A DNA stretch of 19,503 nucleotides, taken from an uncultured Treponema sp. GTDB taxonomy: Bacteria > Spirochaetota > Spirochaetia > Treponematales > Treponemataceae. The stretch spans positions 1-19,503 of the forward strand of contig CAKUWD010000028.1 in the NCBI GenBank assembly GCA_934699065.1, written 5' to 3'. Below, in pieces: positions 6,504 to 13,960 of this stretch; within the stretch, counting starts at the first letter, position 1, and every line of letters begins with the position of its first letter. Made by a program: the position numbers and the translations under genes. The notes beneath the pieces are model-generated. The model had not been told where the DNA came from and did no database searches. It saw only the letters and a list, made by a program, of their open reading frames with translations.

Positions 6504-8114
6504 ATGACAGAATACTTTTACAGAAAAATTGGTAGCCCGGATTTTGAATTCTCTCCGAATCCAAAAATACTATTTCCAGTCTGGCTTACAAATAAGTTCT
6601 ATCCAGATGCACTGTATTACGACAGTATCAAAGGAGAAATAGAATATTATGACGGAAATTATAATGCCTTTGTTGTATCAAATCCAAAATTTCTGCCTGT
6701 AGAGGTTTCTAATATTCCTTTTTGCCCAAAACTAACGTGCGTTAGTTATGATCCGCTTAGGGAATATGAAGGAAATGGAAGTGTATGTATTGAAGACTTT
6801 GATTTGAATCAAATGGAAGCTTATCTAAAACATAGATATGCAAAACAACGTTATGAGTATGATAAAGCAAACTTGAAAGATGAAAACAAACTGAGTAAAG
6901 AAGTTTTCGGAGTTCATCTGGAAAGTAATGTTGAAGAGCTTACTTTTAAGCTCCATGTACAGACTCTTTTTATAAAAGAATTACAATACGACTATTATCT
7001 TTTGTTCGATTTACGGAAAGGTAAGCTTATCTCTTCCAGCCTCGATAATATGACACATGAAAAATGGAAGAAGGCAGAAAGAAGATATCAATTCTATAAT
7101 CTTTTTCTAAAAGATTTTCAAAAACGCTATATTCCCCAGAATCTTAGAGATCATATTTTTTATTCTTTTCTCAAAATTGTAGCGGCCTTCACAAATATTT
7201 CGTATGATAGTCTCTGCCTGCGTTACCGTAACAGTCAGAATAAACGCTGCCTTTTTGAGATGTACAGACTTACTATGTTGCCTTTTGAGCCTGGCCTTTG
7301 GACGGTGATAAAAACTCATAACTTTACATCACGGCAAAAAGCATTTAATTATCAGAGAACAGATTCTCAGATTTTCAAAAATTTCTGCAAACAATTTAAT
7401 ATCAGAAATACAAAAACTGTACGCCGCTGTTTTGCCGGCAGACCTAATACGCTTATAACCTATTTGACTCTTAAAGCTTGCGGTTTCACAGACATCAACC
7501 TCTTTAATCGTGTGCTTGAAAATGAAAAGTACTACAATATTTTTGATACAGCCGATTTTGATGCTATAAAGTTTTTCAGCCTTTACAGCATTGAGAAGCG
7601 AGGTCAAAAAGCTACAATGAACACTCTATTAAAAATATCATACGATATAAATGCTGTAGATGGTCTGGAAATGTTTCACCGTTATTTTTATAAAATTCCA
7701 GAGATTTTGCGCAACGACATTCTTTATGATGGCTTTACAAGAGTTAATCATGATGCACTTGCACAAATTTCTTATCAGAGCCACCATACTAATAAAGTAT
7801 TTCAATATTCTCCATCACAACAGTCTCTTTGCGACAGCATAGGACCTTATGATTTTTTTCTTCCTAAAGATCGTTATCAGCTTTGTGAAATTGGCTGTAC
7901 TCTCCACAATTGTGTAGCTTCTTATGATTATAGTATTCTGAAAAAACAATCCACGATTATTTGTGTTAAAAAAGAGGGAAAGTATAAAATCTGTATAGAA
8001 CTATGTGGCAAGAATATAATTCAGGAACTGGGTGATAAAAACAAAATGCCATCCGAAGAGGAAAAGAAAATCCTCGACGAATGGCATTTACGACACAATC
8101 TTATTTCTAGTTAG
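6504..8114 (+). CDS. PcfJ-like domain protein (536 aa)
   Basis: The C-terminal section (about 450-530) fits the PcfJ-like family: LP-x-D-x-YQL-x-EIG, LHNCVASY (468-475), a beta strand with STIICVKK, IELCGKNIIQELGDKN (498-513) and a final EEEKKILDEW. PcfJ was named from a conjugative plasmid and its biochemical role is unknown. The first 440 residues are hydrophilic, rich in Tyr, Phe, Lys and Asn, with no signal peptide or obvious domain. The gene starts nine bases after the FliG-like stop, with AGGGGGA as ribosome binding site, so it is the third gene of that operon. Its stop overlaps the convergent GH5 stop by eight bases. Confidence 0.8.
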   Translation: MTEYFYRKIGSPDFEFSPNPKILFPVWLTNKFYPDALYYDSIKGEIEYYDGNYNAFVVSNPKFLPVEVSNIPFCPKLTCVSYDPLREYEGNGSVCIEDFDLNQMEAYLKHRYAKQRYEYDKANLKDENKLSKEVFGVHLESNVEELTFKLHVQTLFIKELQYDYYLLFDLRKGKLISSSLDNMTHEKWKKAERRYQFYNLFLKDFQKRYIPQNLRDHIFYSFLKIVAAFTNISYDSLCLRYRNSQNKRCLFEMYRLTMLPFEPGLWTVIKTHNFTSRQKAFNYQRTDSQIFKNFCKQFNIRNTKTVRRCFAGRPNTLITYLTLKACGFTDINLFNRVLENEKYYNIFDTADFDAIKFFSLYSIEKRGQKATMNTLLKISYDINAVDGLEMFHRYFYKIPEILRNDILYDGFTRVNHDALAQISYQSHHTNKVFQYSPSQQSLCDSIGPYDFFLPKDRYQLCEIGCTLHNCVASYDYSILKKQSTIICVKKEGKYKICIELCGKNIIQELGDKNKMPSEEEKKILDEWHLRHNLISS

Positions 8115-9738
8115 AGAAAGCAAGCTTCTCAAGAGTAACTTTTACAGCCGCGTTTTCTGACATGATGAAAACCTGCTTAAGTTTTTTCTTCTTATCAAGA
8201 GGAATTGTTATGCTTTTCTTGCTTGTTGAGATTTTGAAGTTCTGGCTCTTTGAATCATCAGAGTATACAAGCTGAATGATGAAGGAAGCCGAAGCATCTT
8301 TATAATCAAGAACAAGGTTTGAACATTCTGATAAATCTTTGTCACCGAACCAGAGGTCTGAACCTTTCCAGTTTGCGCCGAGTTTTAACAATCCTGTTTT
8401 TGCATTATATGAAGAGACGTCTTTTTGCCAGATTGTGAGCCGGCTTAAATCGATTTCCTCATCTGCTAAATCAGTGCTTACGCTTGCAGGGTTTTTATTT
8501 GCATCCTGCCAGGCTTTAATAACTGCTGCGTTGTATTCGGGTTCAACAATTCTGCATTTTTTGCGGTCTACTGTTGCCATGCCGTCGATTCCACCGCAGT
8601 CCCAGTTTATCATCGGCATAGAGTATTTTCCGGTTTGAGATGCTATGAAAGAAAAACAGTTGAGGCGGTCTTCGTAGGTTACTACATAATCTGTGATTTT
8701 CTTTTCTTTTCCGTTTTCCCAGTATGAGCCGCCTTTTCTTGCAGCGCCGCATTCTCCCAGAACTACAGGAATGTCTTTTGAAGAGAACTTTTCATTCAAA
8801 AGACGGAAGTTTGTAATGATTTCATTTTTTGTCTGAGAATTAAAATGATGTGAACCTCTTCCTGTTCCACCTGCATCAAGCGGATACAAGTGAACTGTTA
8901 CAATAAGCTTGTCTTTTGCAGAATCCTTTGGAAGAACAAAATAGTCTGCAAGTGCAGTGGAAATACTTGTTCCGCTTCCCGGAATCATGACAAAACGGTT
9001 TGCGTTGTTTCCACCGCTTGCACGGATTGTATTAAGAATCAGCTGATTTAATTCATTTAAGATTTTTACATCTTCTTTACATTCTTTACAGCTTGATGGC
9101 TGTGGATTCCAGCAGTGTTCATGAGCTGAGTTTCTCGGTTCGTTCATTGTTTCAAAAATCAAATGCTCGTCGTAGTCGTTGTTAAAGGTTTCTGAAATCT
9201 GCTTCCAGATTGCTTCCAAAAATGCCTTTGATTCTTTTTCGTCTCCTGTGCGGACAATGTAACCCTCGCAGTGTTTAAGAGGCGAGCTCATGTCGTCGTG
9301 AACAGAATGATGTTCGTTCAAAATTACGTAATAACCGGCATTAATTGCCCAGTCTACAATCTGCTTTACATGTGCCATCCATTTAGAATCGATTGTGTAG
9401 TTAGTATCGATTAAGTGGTTGCACCAGGTTACCGGAATACGGATTGTTTTGTAGCCGTTGTTTATACCGGTTTCAATAATTGCTTTTGTGGTAACTTCTT
9501 CACCCCATACAGTTTCTGAACCAATTCCCTGATTAAAAGGGAACTTCTTAGACTGTGCAGACCAGTTATCCCGGGCTTCAAGTGAGTTTCCAAGATTCCA
9601 TCCGCATTCCATCTGTTTTGCGATGTCCATTGCTTTGAGAGAAGCGTTGAGTTTTTTTTCTGCAAAAGCGTTGAATGTGATTGTGGCTGCAAGAACTAAG
9701 GTTGTGATTGATTTGAAAAGGTTTGATTTGATTCTCAT
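8107..9738 (-). CDS. Secreted GH5-family endoglucanase-like glycoside hydrolase
   Basis: A 543-aa protein with a signal peptide (positive MRIKSNLFKS, hydrophobic core, likely cut after NAFA near residue 26). The catalytic domain (about 33-411) has GH5 hallmarks: GWNLGNSLEA (46-55), R100 in TIRIPVTW, NEHH (141-144), the acid/base E200 in TMNEPR, HLYP (283-286), the nucleophile E329 in VVLGECGA, and W379 in MINWD. The family hydrolyses beta-1,4-glucans or related plant polysaccharides; endo-beta-1,4-glucanase is most likely, but mannanase or xyloglucanase cannot be excluded. Residues about 425-543 form a separate beta-rich module (TIWQKDVSSYNAKTG, LVLDYKDASASFIIQLVYSD) resembling a carbohydrate-binding module of unknown type. 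The ATG at 9738 has GGAG upstream. A hairpin lies in its leader. Confidence 0.93.
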   Translation of the reverse strand: MRIKSNLFKSITTLVLAATITFNAFAEKKLNASLKAMDIAKQMECGWNLGNSLEARDNWSAQSKKFPFNQGIGSETVWGEEVTTKAIIETGINNGYKTIRIPVTWCNHLIDTNYTIDSKWMAHVKQIVDWAINAGYYVILNEHHSVHDDMSSPLKHCEGYIVRTGDEKESKAFLEAIWKQISETFNNDYDEHLIFETMNEPRNSAHEHCWNPQPSSCKECKEDVKILNELNQLILNTIRASGGNNANRFVMIPGSGTSISTALADYFVLPKDSAKDKLIVTVHLYPLDAGGTGRGSHHFNSQTKNEIITNFRLLNEKFSSKDIPVVLGECGAARKGGSYWENGKEKKITDYVVTYEDRLNCFSFIASQTGKYSMPMINWDCGGIDGMATVDRKKCRIVEPEYNAAVIKAWQDANKNPASVSTDLADEEIDLSRLTIWQKDVSSYNAKTGLLKLGANWKGSDLWFGDKDLSECSNLVLDYKDASASFIIQLVYSDDSKSQNFKISTSKKSITIPLDKKKKLKQVFIMSENAAVKVTLEKLAFSN

Positions 9739-9751
9739 AGGATCTCCGATT

Positions 9752-9780
9752 AAAAAAGCGAGCGAAGCAAGCTTTTTTTT
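9752..9780 (-). terminator. Hairpin with U-run downstream of ychF, in the GH5 leader
   Basis: Arms AAAAAAGC and GCTTTTTT give an 8-bp stem around the loop GAGCGAAGCAA. Read on the minus strand, the stem's own T-run follows the GC pairs. It could end ychF transcription, or, being 14 bases upstream of the GH5 ATG, attenuate GH5. The stem is mostly A-T, so strength is uncertain. Confidence 0.45.
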
Positions 9781-9795
9781 GTTAGTCTATGATTT

Positions 9796-9829
9796 GTACC
9801 GCAAACGAGCGGAGCGAGTTTGTCGGTAC
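9796..9829. repeat. Hairpin with GAGCGGAGCGA loop
   Basis: GTACCG then CAAAC pairs with GTTTG then CGGTAC, giving an 11-bp stem with one bulged T and the loop GAGCGGAGCGA. The loop resembles that of the neighbouring hairpin at 9752-9780, so the two probably belong to one repeat family. Confidence 0.65.
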
Positions 9830-9839
9830 GAAATTAGTT

Positions 9840-9863
9840 TATCAGGCGCGCAGCGTCCTGATA
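9840..9863. repeat. Hairpin in the ychF-GH5 spacer
   Basis: Perfect 7-bp arms TATCAGG and CCTGATA around the loop CGCGCAGCGT. It is the third of four successive hairpins in this spacer. Confidence 0.55.
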
Positions 9864-9870
9864 TGTTCCA

Positions 9871-9901
9871 GATATGCTGCACGCCTGCGTGTCAGCATAT
9901 C
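9871..9901. repeat. Strong hairpin overlapping the ychF stop codon
   Basis: GATATGCTG pairs with CAGCATATC, and inside it CACGC pairs with GCGTG around a two-base loop, with one unpaired T. The 14-bp stem overlaps the ychF stop codon. No long U-run follows on the minus strand, so it may be an mRNA 3'-end stabiliser rather than a simple terminator. Confidence 0.65.
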
Positions 9902-11030
9902 AAACATTGAATTTAAAGAAAAGAACGTCGCCGTCCTGAACTACATATTCCTTACCTTCCTGTCGGTACTTGCCGGCTGCCTTGATTGCAGCTTCGTCTT
10001 TGTACTGGCGGAGGTCATCGATTGTATATGCTTCGGCTTTGATAAAGCCCTTCTCAAAGTCTGTGTGGATTACGCCGGCAGCGCGTGGAGCCTTGTCGCC
10101 TGCGTGAATTGTCCAGGCACGGCACTCATCAGGTCCGCCTGTAAAGAAGGTTCGCAGTCCCATAAGGTGATAGGTTTTGCGGGCAAGAGTTGCAAGTCCG
10201 CTTTCCTTAAGGCCAACGCTGTCCATAAAGTCTTTGCGGTCTGCAGGGTCTGTAATTTCAGCAAGGTCTGCTTCGAACTTTCCGCAGATTACAACAACTT
10301 CTGAGTGCTCTTCGTCGGCATATTTCTTTACTATTTCTACGTATTTGTTTGTCTGTGCTTCAATAGAATCTTCATCAACATTTGCAACGTAAATTGTAGG
10401 CTTCATTGTAAGAAGAAACATATCGTAAAGGGCAGCGCGCTCGTCGTCTGTGAGATCTGCGGTTCTGGCACATTTTCCGTCCTGGAGCAGAGGTTTGATT
10501 TTTGCAACAGCGGAAATCCAAGGTGCGTATTTCTTTTCTTCTTCTTTTCCAAGAGAACGGATTGCGCGGGTAACCTTGTCCTGGCGGGCTTCGATTGTGT
10601 TCAAGTCTGCCTGGCAGAGCTCCCAGTTAATAGTAAGAATATCGCTTTCCGGGTCGATTGGAGCAGCCTCGTTTGCATTGTCGCGAACGTGCATAATATC
10701 AGGGTTATCAAAGCAGCGAACAACGTGAGCAATTACAGAACACTCGCGGATGTTTGCAAGGAATTTATTTCCAAGACCTTCACCGTTACTTGCACCCTTA
10801 ATGAGGCCCGCAATATCAACAAACTTTACGCTTGCAGGTGTCTTCTTTTTAGGATTGTGAATGCTTGCAAGAAAGTCCAGACGTTCATCCGGCAAATCAA
10901 CAATACCGATGTTAGGGTCGATTGTACAGAAAGGAAAATTCTCTGCCGCGGCAGGAGCCGCTGTCAGAGCCGAAAAAATAGTAGACTTTCCAACATTAGG
11001 AAGTCCAACGATACCACATTCAAGTGCCAT
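9900..11030 (-). CDS. ychF: YchF/OLA1-type Obg-like GTPase/ATPase
   Basis: The 376-aa length is close to the usual ~363. The P-loop GLPNVGKS is at 9-16, FPFCTIDPNIG at 32-42 is the characteristic switch I region, and DIAGLIKGAS (72-81) is the G3 region. YVANVDE takes the place of the usual NKxD, as expected for YchF, which prefers ATP over GTP. The C-terminal TGS domain includes FFTGGPDECRAWTI and ends with the typical GDVLFFKFNV. The protein is a conserved ribosome-associated ATPase involved in translation and stress control. The ATG at 11030 has GGAG seven bases upstream, and a palindromic repeat ends 17 bases before the ATG. Confidence 0.97.
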   Translation of the reverse strand: MALECGIVGLPNVGKSTIFSALTAAPAAAENFPFCTIDPNIGIVDLPDERLDFLASIHNPKKKTPASVKFVDIAGLIKGASNGEGLGNKFLANIRECSVIAHVVRCFDNPDIMHVRDNANEAAPIDPESDILTINWELCQADLNTIEARQDKVTRAIRSLGKEEEKKYAPWISAVAKIKPLLQDGKCARTADLTDDERAALYDMFLLTMKPTIYVANVDEDSIEAQTNKYVEIVKKYADEEHSEVVVICGKFEADLAEITDPADRKDFMDSVGLKESGLATLARKTYHLMGLRTFFTGGPDECRAWTIHAGDKAPRAAGVIHTDFEKGFIKAEAYTIDDLRQYKDEAAIKAAGKYRQEGKEYVVQDGDVLFFKFNV

Positions 11031-11047
11031 ATTTATACTCCAAGTCC

Positions 11048-11072
11048 GGTGGTTGAGCTTGTCGAAACCACC
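11048..11072. repeat. 25-bp dispersed palindromic repeat (copy B) before ychF
   Basis: Exact reverse complement of the copy at 3397-3421, with 7-bp arms GGTGGTT and AACCACC. It lies between the TSCPD gene stop and the ychF ribosome binding site. A related diverged copy lies inside the ligase-like gene at 171-194. Confidence 0.9.
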
Positions 11073-11084
11073 TTTATTTACGAT

Positions 11085-11327
11085 TTATGCCTGTGTAACA
11101 GCCTTCGCCAATTGATCTGCACAACTAGTACTCTTAAAACCGCAGATGTTGCCTTTGAGCTTTGCCGAAATTTCTTCGGCGGACATGCCATCGCAGAGCT
11201 TTGAAATTGCCTTGAGGTTGCCGTTGCAGCCGCCTTCAAAGCTGATGTTTGTGATTTTACCGCTCTCGTCCTTATCAAAAGTAATGGAACGTGAACACAC
11301 GCCCTGAGTTTTGTAAATTATTTGCAT
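11085..11327 (-). CDS. Small TSCPD-domain protein
   Basis: An 80-aa protein starting MQIIYKTQGVCSRSITF and containing GGCNGNLKAISKL, GMSAEEI and a C-terminal CGFKSTSCADQLAKA. This matches the small stand-alone TSCPD family, named for a Thr-Ser-Cys-Pro-Asp motif; here it reads TSCAD, with Ala for Pro. The domain also occurs at the end of some class II ribonucleotide reductases, where its cysteines may bind metal or act in redox chemistry; the function of the small form is not established. The ATG at 11327 is preferred because family members start there. It has no Shine-Dalgarno sequence and a promoter directly upstream. An in-frame ATG at 11363 falls inside a repeat and the -35 box and is rejected. 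Confidence 0.88.
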   Translation of the reverse strand: MQIIYKTQGVCSRSITFDKDESGKITNISFEGGCNGNLKAISKLCDGMSAEEISAKLKGNICGFKSTSCADQLAKAVTQA

Positions 11328-11334
11328 ACTATAT

Positions 11335-11363
11335 AATATAATGAAAAGGGCTTTTTTTGTCAT
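11335..11363 (-). promoter_or_regulatory. Promoter of the TSCPD gene, probably leaderless
   Basis: The minus strand reads ATGACA (11363-11358), a 17-base spacer, then TATATT (11340-11335). Both boxes match the housekeeping consensus at five of six bases. Only seven bases separate the -10 box from the ATG at 11327, so transcription should begin at or next to the start codon. The -35 box overlaps the end of the 60-bp repeat. Confidence 0.65.
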
Positions 11364-11418
11364 CCTGAACTTGTTTCAGGATCTTTAATAAGAGACCCCG
11401 AATCAAGTTCGGGGTGAC
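11359..11418. repeat. 60-bp double-palindrome repeat element
   Basis: Two smaller hairpins, CCTGAA/TTCAGG at 11364-11380 and CCCCGAA/TTCGGGG at 11396-11414, sit in arms that are also inverted copies of each other (GTCATCCTGAACTTG against CAAGTTCGGGGTGAC), so the element can fold into one long hairpin. It begins seven bases past the HD-GYP stop codon. No U-run follows on the minus strand. Repeats with this kind of sequence are dispersed in many bacterial genomes. Confidence 0.85.
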
Positions 11419-11424
11419 GGTATG

Positions 11425-12819
11425 TTACAACTCTTCCAGTTCTTCAATATCATCAATATCTTCTGTATTTTCGTTATAAGTTGTCGTGGCATTCATAAGG
11501 TTTTCCACCCACATATCAACATCTTCATAAATATAATTGTTGTAATTGATGATAACCTTGCTGAAGTCAACTGAAAGCATGTTCTGGAAAAACTGCTGTT
11601 CTTTTACCAGCTCATCAAAATCTTCTATTACAAACTTTGTAATCTGCGGATCCAGCTCTCCCTTATCAGTCATATCCTTGATGATGGAAAGAATTTTGTC
11701 TTTTGAGAATTCTCCCTTGTAACTGCGGCTGTCGTGCAGGGCACTTGTGATGTCTGCAACGGTGAGAATTCTCTGAATCAGTGTGAGGTCTTTTCCTTCT
11801 ACATTGTGCGGATAACCTTTGCCGTTAAGCTTTTCGTGATGCCGGTAAACTGTTTCCAGGATTTCATCATCTACAAATCCGCTGAGAATGCGTTTAGAAT
11901 GATTTACATGATGGCGCATAATACCCATGTCTTCCGGCGAAAGCTTTCCCGGGAATTCGAGAATGCGTTGAGGAGTCGCCATCTTTCCAATGTCATGTAG
12001 GAAAGCGCTGTTATAAAGTATCGTTAAATCTTTACTGCTGAGATTCAGGCGAAGACCGAGTGAGAGTGCATAACTGGAAGTATTGATGGAATGCTTCATC
12101 GTCGAAGTGCTCTTAAAATCCAACAGGTGAATCAGCATTTTTTCAAGCATTTTGTTTTCTGCCGGAGAAAGCTGAATTGTGGAAACCAGCTTTGTAATTT
12201 CATCAAAATGAGTTCCTGTTTTAATAGTATCAGTAAGCACATTATTTTTGTTAGCCTCAGAAAAAGCTGCTACATATTCAGGATCAAAATAACCTGGAGC
12301 AAGTTCGTTCAAATCAGAAGGAAGGGGCCTGTCAGGATTTTTCATTACGTAATCGCTGATTCTTGCGCAGAGGTAAATTACGTCTTTGTATTCTTCCTGA
12401 TAAACATACTGCCGCAAATCTTTATTATAGGGCTGTAAAAAATTCTGGAGACCTACCGCATCTCCTTTGAGCGGGGTCATGTATTCAAGATAGTAGCAGG
12501 CAAAAACATATTTGCTTTCTGTAGCCTTTTCATTTGAAAAATAGTCGAGGTTTGCTTCGTGTGGGAAATAATTAAAATGAATGTCTTCGCGGAAAAATCC
12601 AATTGTATGGAAGATTGCAAGCATGACCAGCTTTTCCGGTATACATTTCTTATTCATCGGATGTACGCATACGGTTTTGTAAGCGAGATATGCTGTCCTT
12701 ACGCTGTGAAGAACAACTTCCCTGTTTATGCAGGCAAGCATTCTCAAAGCGATATTCGCCATCTGGTCGGCCTTAAGAACATGGTGGACCTGGTTCATAC
12801 CTTTCTCTAAAGACAGCAT
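11425..12819 (-). CDS. HD-GYP domain protein, probable c-di-GMP phosphodiesterase with degenerate N-terminal HD domain
   Basis: A 464-aa protein without membrane segments. The C-terminal domain (about 225-405) has the HD-GYP set: H243, HDIGK (275-279), HH at 303-304, HHEKLNGKGYP (327-337) and D356. This family binds two or three metals and cleaves cyclic di-GMP. The N-terminal half looks like a second, decayed HD domain: VLHSVRTAYLAYK (37-48) and LAIFHTIGFF (68-76), where HD has become HT. The last 20 residues are very acidic (ENTEDIDDIEELEEL). It starts 31 bases after the era stop and is probably cotranscribed. The nearest GGAG is about 18 bases before the ATG, which is far. No sensor domain is evident. 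Confidence 0.92.
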   Translation of the reverse strand: MLSLEKGMNQVHHVLKADQMANIALRMLACINREVVLHSVRTAYLAYKTVCVHPMNKKCIPEKLVMLAIFHTIGFFREDIHFNYFPHEANLDYFSNEKATESKYVFACYYLEYMTPLKGDAVGLQNFLQPYNKDLRQYVYQEEYKDVIYLCARISDYVMKNPDRPLPSDLNELAPGYFDPEYVAAFSEANKNNVLTDTIKTGTHFDEITKLVSTIQLSPAENKMLEKMLIHLLDFKSTSTMKHSINTSSYALSLGLRLNLSSKDLTILYNSAFLHDIGKMATPQRILEFPGKLSPEDMGIMRHHVNHSKRILSGFVDDEILETVYRHHEKLNGKGYPHNVEGKDLTLIQRILTVADITSALHDSRSYKGEFSKDKILSIIKDMTDKGELDPQITKFVIEDFDELVKEQQFFQNMLSVDFSKVIINYNNYIYEDVDMWVENLMNATTTYNENTEDIDDIEELEEL

Positions 12820-12850
12820 ATTAAATTATCTATAAAGCTCCTCTCTTTCG

Positions 12851-13795
12851 TTACTTTTGCGAAGGAATCAGGCGGTTGAGAGTGTAATCCCTCTGACGCC
12901 AGTTCTTATCAACTTTAACCTGCAAGTCCAGGTCAATCTTCTGTATATAAATTTCAGAAAGCTTGCGCACGGCAGCAGTTCTTATTTCCTTGATTTTTGA
13001 TGCTCCCTTGCCGATTACAATTCCCTTCTGGCTTTCGCGCTCAACACAAAGGAAGGCACGAATCCAGAGTTTTTTGCCTTCGTTGCGGTGTTCAATATCT
13101 GCAACCTCAACATAAACTGCGTGGGGAATTTCGTCCTGCAGGCGGTTGATTGCTTCGCCACGGATTACTTCGCAGACACGGAATGTAAGATCCTGGTCGG
13201 TGTAAAGCTCTTCGTCGTAAACAGGCTCTCCCTCCGGAGAAATATCATAAAGAGCTTTGAGTACTTCGTTTATACCGGTATCTTTTTCGGCAGACATTTC
13301 GAGAATGCGGGTGGCAGGAACCTGAGGCAACTGCTCGCTTATAAACTGGCGGAGTGGCAGAGGACGGCTGGCTGGCAGGTCGCACTTGTTGATTGCGACA
13401 ACAGTTTTAGCCTGCAAGTCCTTGAGCAGGGCAGCGGTGTGAACCTCTTCTTCTCCAAGGGTTCGGGTAGAATCTATTATATATAGAACACAATCAATTC
13501 CTTCCAGCTGGCTTTCTGTAACATTGCGAAGGCGAAGGTTTAATTTCTTTTCAGAATCATGATAGCCGGGGGTATCAATAAAAATAAGCTGGCCAAAAGA
13601 TGTATTTACAATTCCCTTGATTGCGTTGCGGGTTGTCTGAGGAATAGGAGAAACAATGCTCACAGGCTCCTGGCAGGCAGTGTTGAGGAATGTAGATTTA
13701 CCTGCAGACGGGCGGCCTATGATTGCCACAACAGCAGTGCGCAGAGGTGCGTTATTTTCGTTTGATTTGATTTCTTCGTGATTCTCAGTATTCAT
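12851..13795 (-). CDS. era: GTPase Era
   Basis: A 314-aa ribosome-assembly GTPase that binds the 3' end of 16S rRNA. It has G1 GRPSAGKS (27-34), a switch I threonine in PQTTRN (52-57), G3 DTPGYH (74-79), G4 NKCD (136-139) and the G5-type MSAEK. The C-terminal KH domain carries GIVIGKGASKIKEI (258-271), and the length is close to the usual ~300. The ATG at 13795 is chosen. A TTG 39 bases upstream in frame would place the -10 and -35 boxes inside the gene and is rejected. No Shine-Dalgarno sequence precedes the ATG. The HD-GYP gene follows after 31 bases. Confidence 0.97.
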   Translation of the reverse strand: MNTENHEEIKSNENNAPLRTAVVAIIGRPSAGKSTFLNTACQEPVSIVSPIPQTTRNAIKGIVNTSFGQLIFIDTPGYHDSEKKLNLRLRNVTESQLEGIDCVLYIIDSTRTLGEEEVHTAALLKDLQAKTVVAINKCDLPASRPLPLRQFISEQLPQVPATRILEMSAEKDTGINEVLKALYDISPEGEPVYDEELYTDQDLTFRVCEVIRGEAINRLQDEIPHAVYVEVADIEHRNEGKKLWIRAFLCVERESQKGIVIGKGASKIKEIRTAAVRKLSEIYIQKIDLDLQVKVDKNWRQRDYTLNRLIPSQK

Positions 13796-13805
13796 ATAGT
13801 AATAG

Positions 13806-13834
13806 ATTATAACAGTTGAATTGTCAGAGGGCAA
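13806..13834 (-). promoter_or_regulatory. era promoter, near-leaderless
   Basis: On the minus strand TTGCCC (13834-13829) is followed after 17 bases by a perfect TATAAT (13811-13806). Ten bases then separate the -10 box from the era ATG, leaving a leader of only a few bases. Confidence 0.65.
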
Positions 13835-13893
13835 CTGTACTTTTCTTATTGTAATTTTTTTATATTTTTTAAAATTTTAGTGACAGATTTTGC

Positions 13894-13922
13894 TTGTTAA
13901 AGAGTTTGAATAATAGTATAAA
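13894..13922 (+). promoter_or_regulatory. Promoter of the alpha/beta hydrolase gene
   Basis: TTGTTA (13894-13899), a 17-base spacer and TATAAA (13917-13922). A transcript from about 13929 would have a roughly 32-base leader with a GTGAGG ribosome binding site before the ATG at 13961. It diverges from the era promoter across an AT-rich 165-base gap. Confidence 0.5.
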
Positions 13923-13960
13923 AAAACATTTAATTTTTTTGCTTGCTAAGTGAGGTTATT

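Noticed and set aside
10305..11204. 299-codon open frame on the plus strand
   Set aside because: It lies antisense to ychF and the TSCPD gene; its composition is cysteine-rich and meaningless, and it reads through the palindromic repeat.
11359..11418. Rho-independent terminator for the HD-GYP gene
   Set aside because: The fold is strong, but the bases after it on the minus strand are A-rich rather than a U-run, so it is recorded as a repeat.
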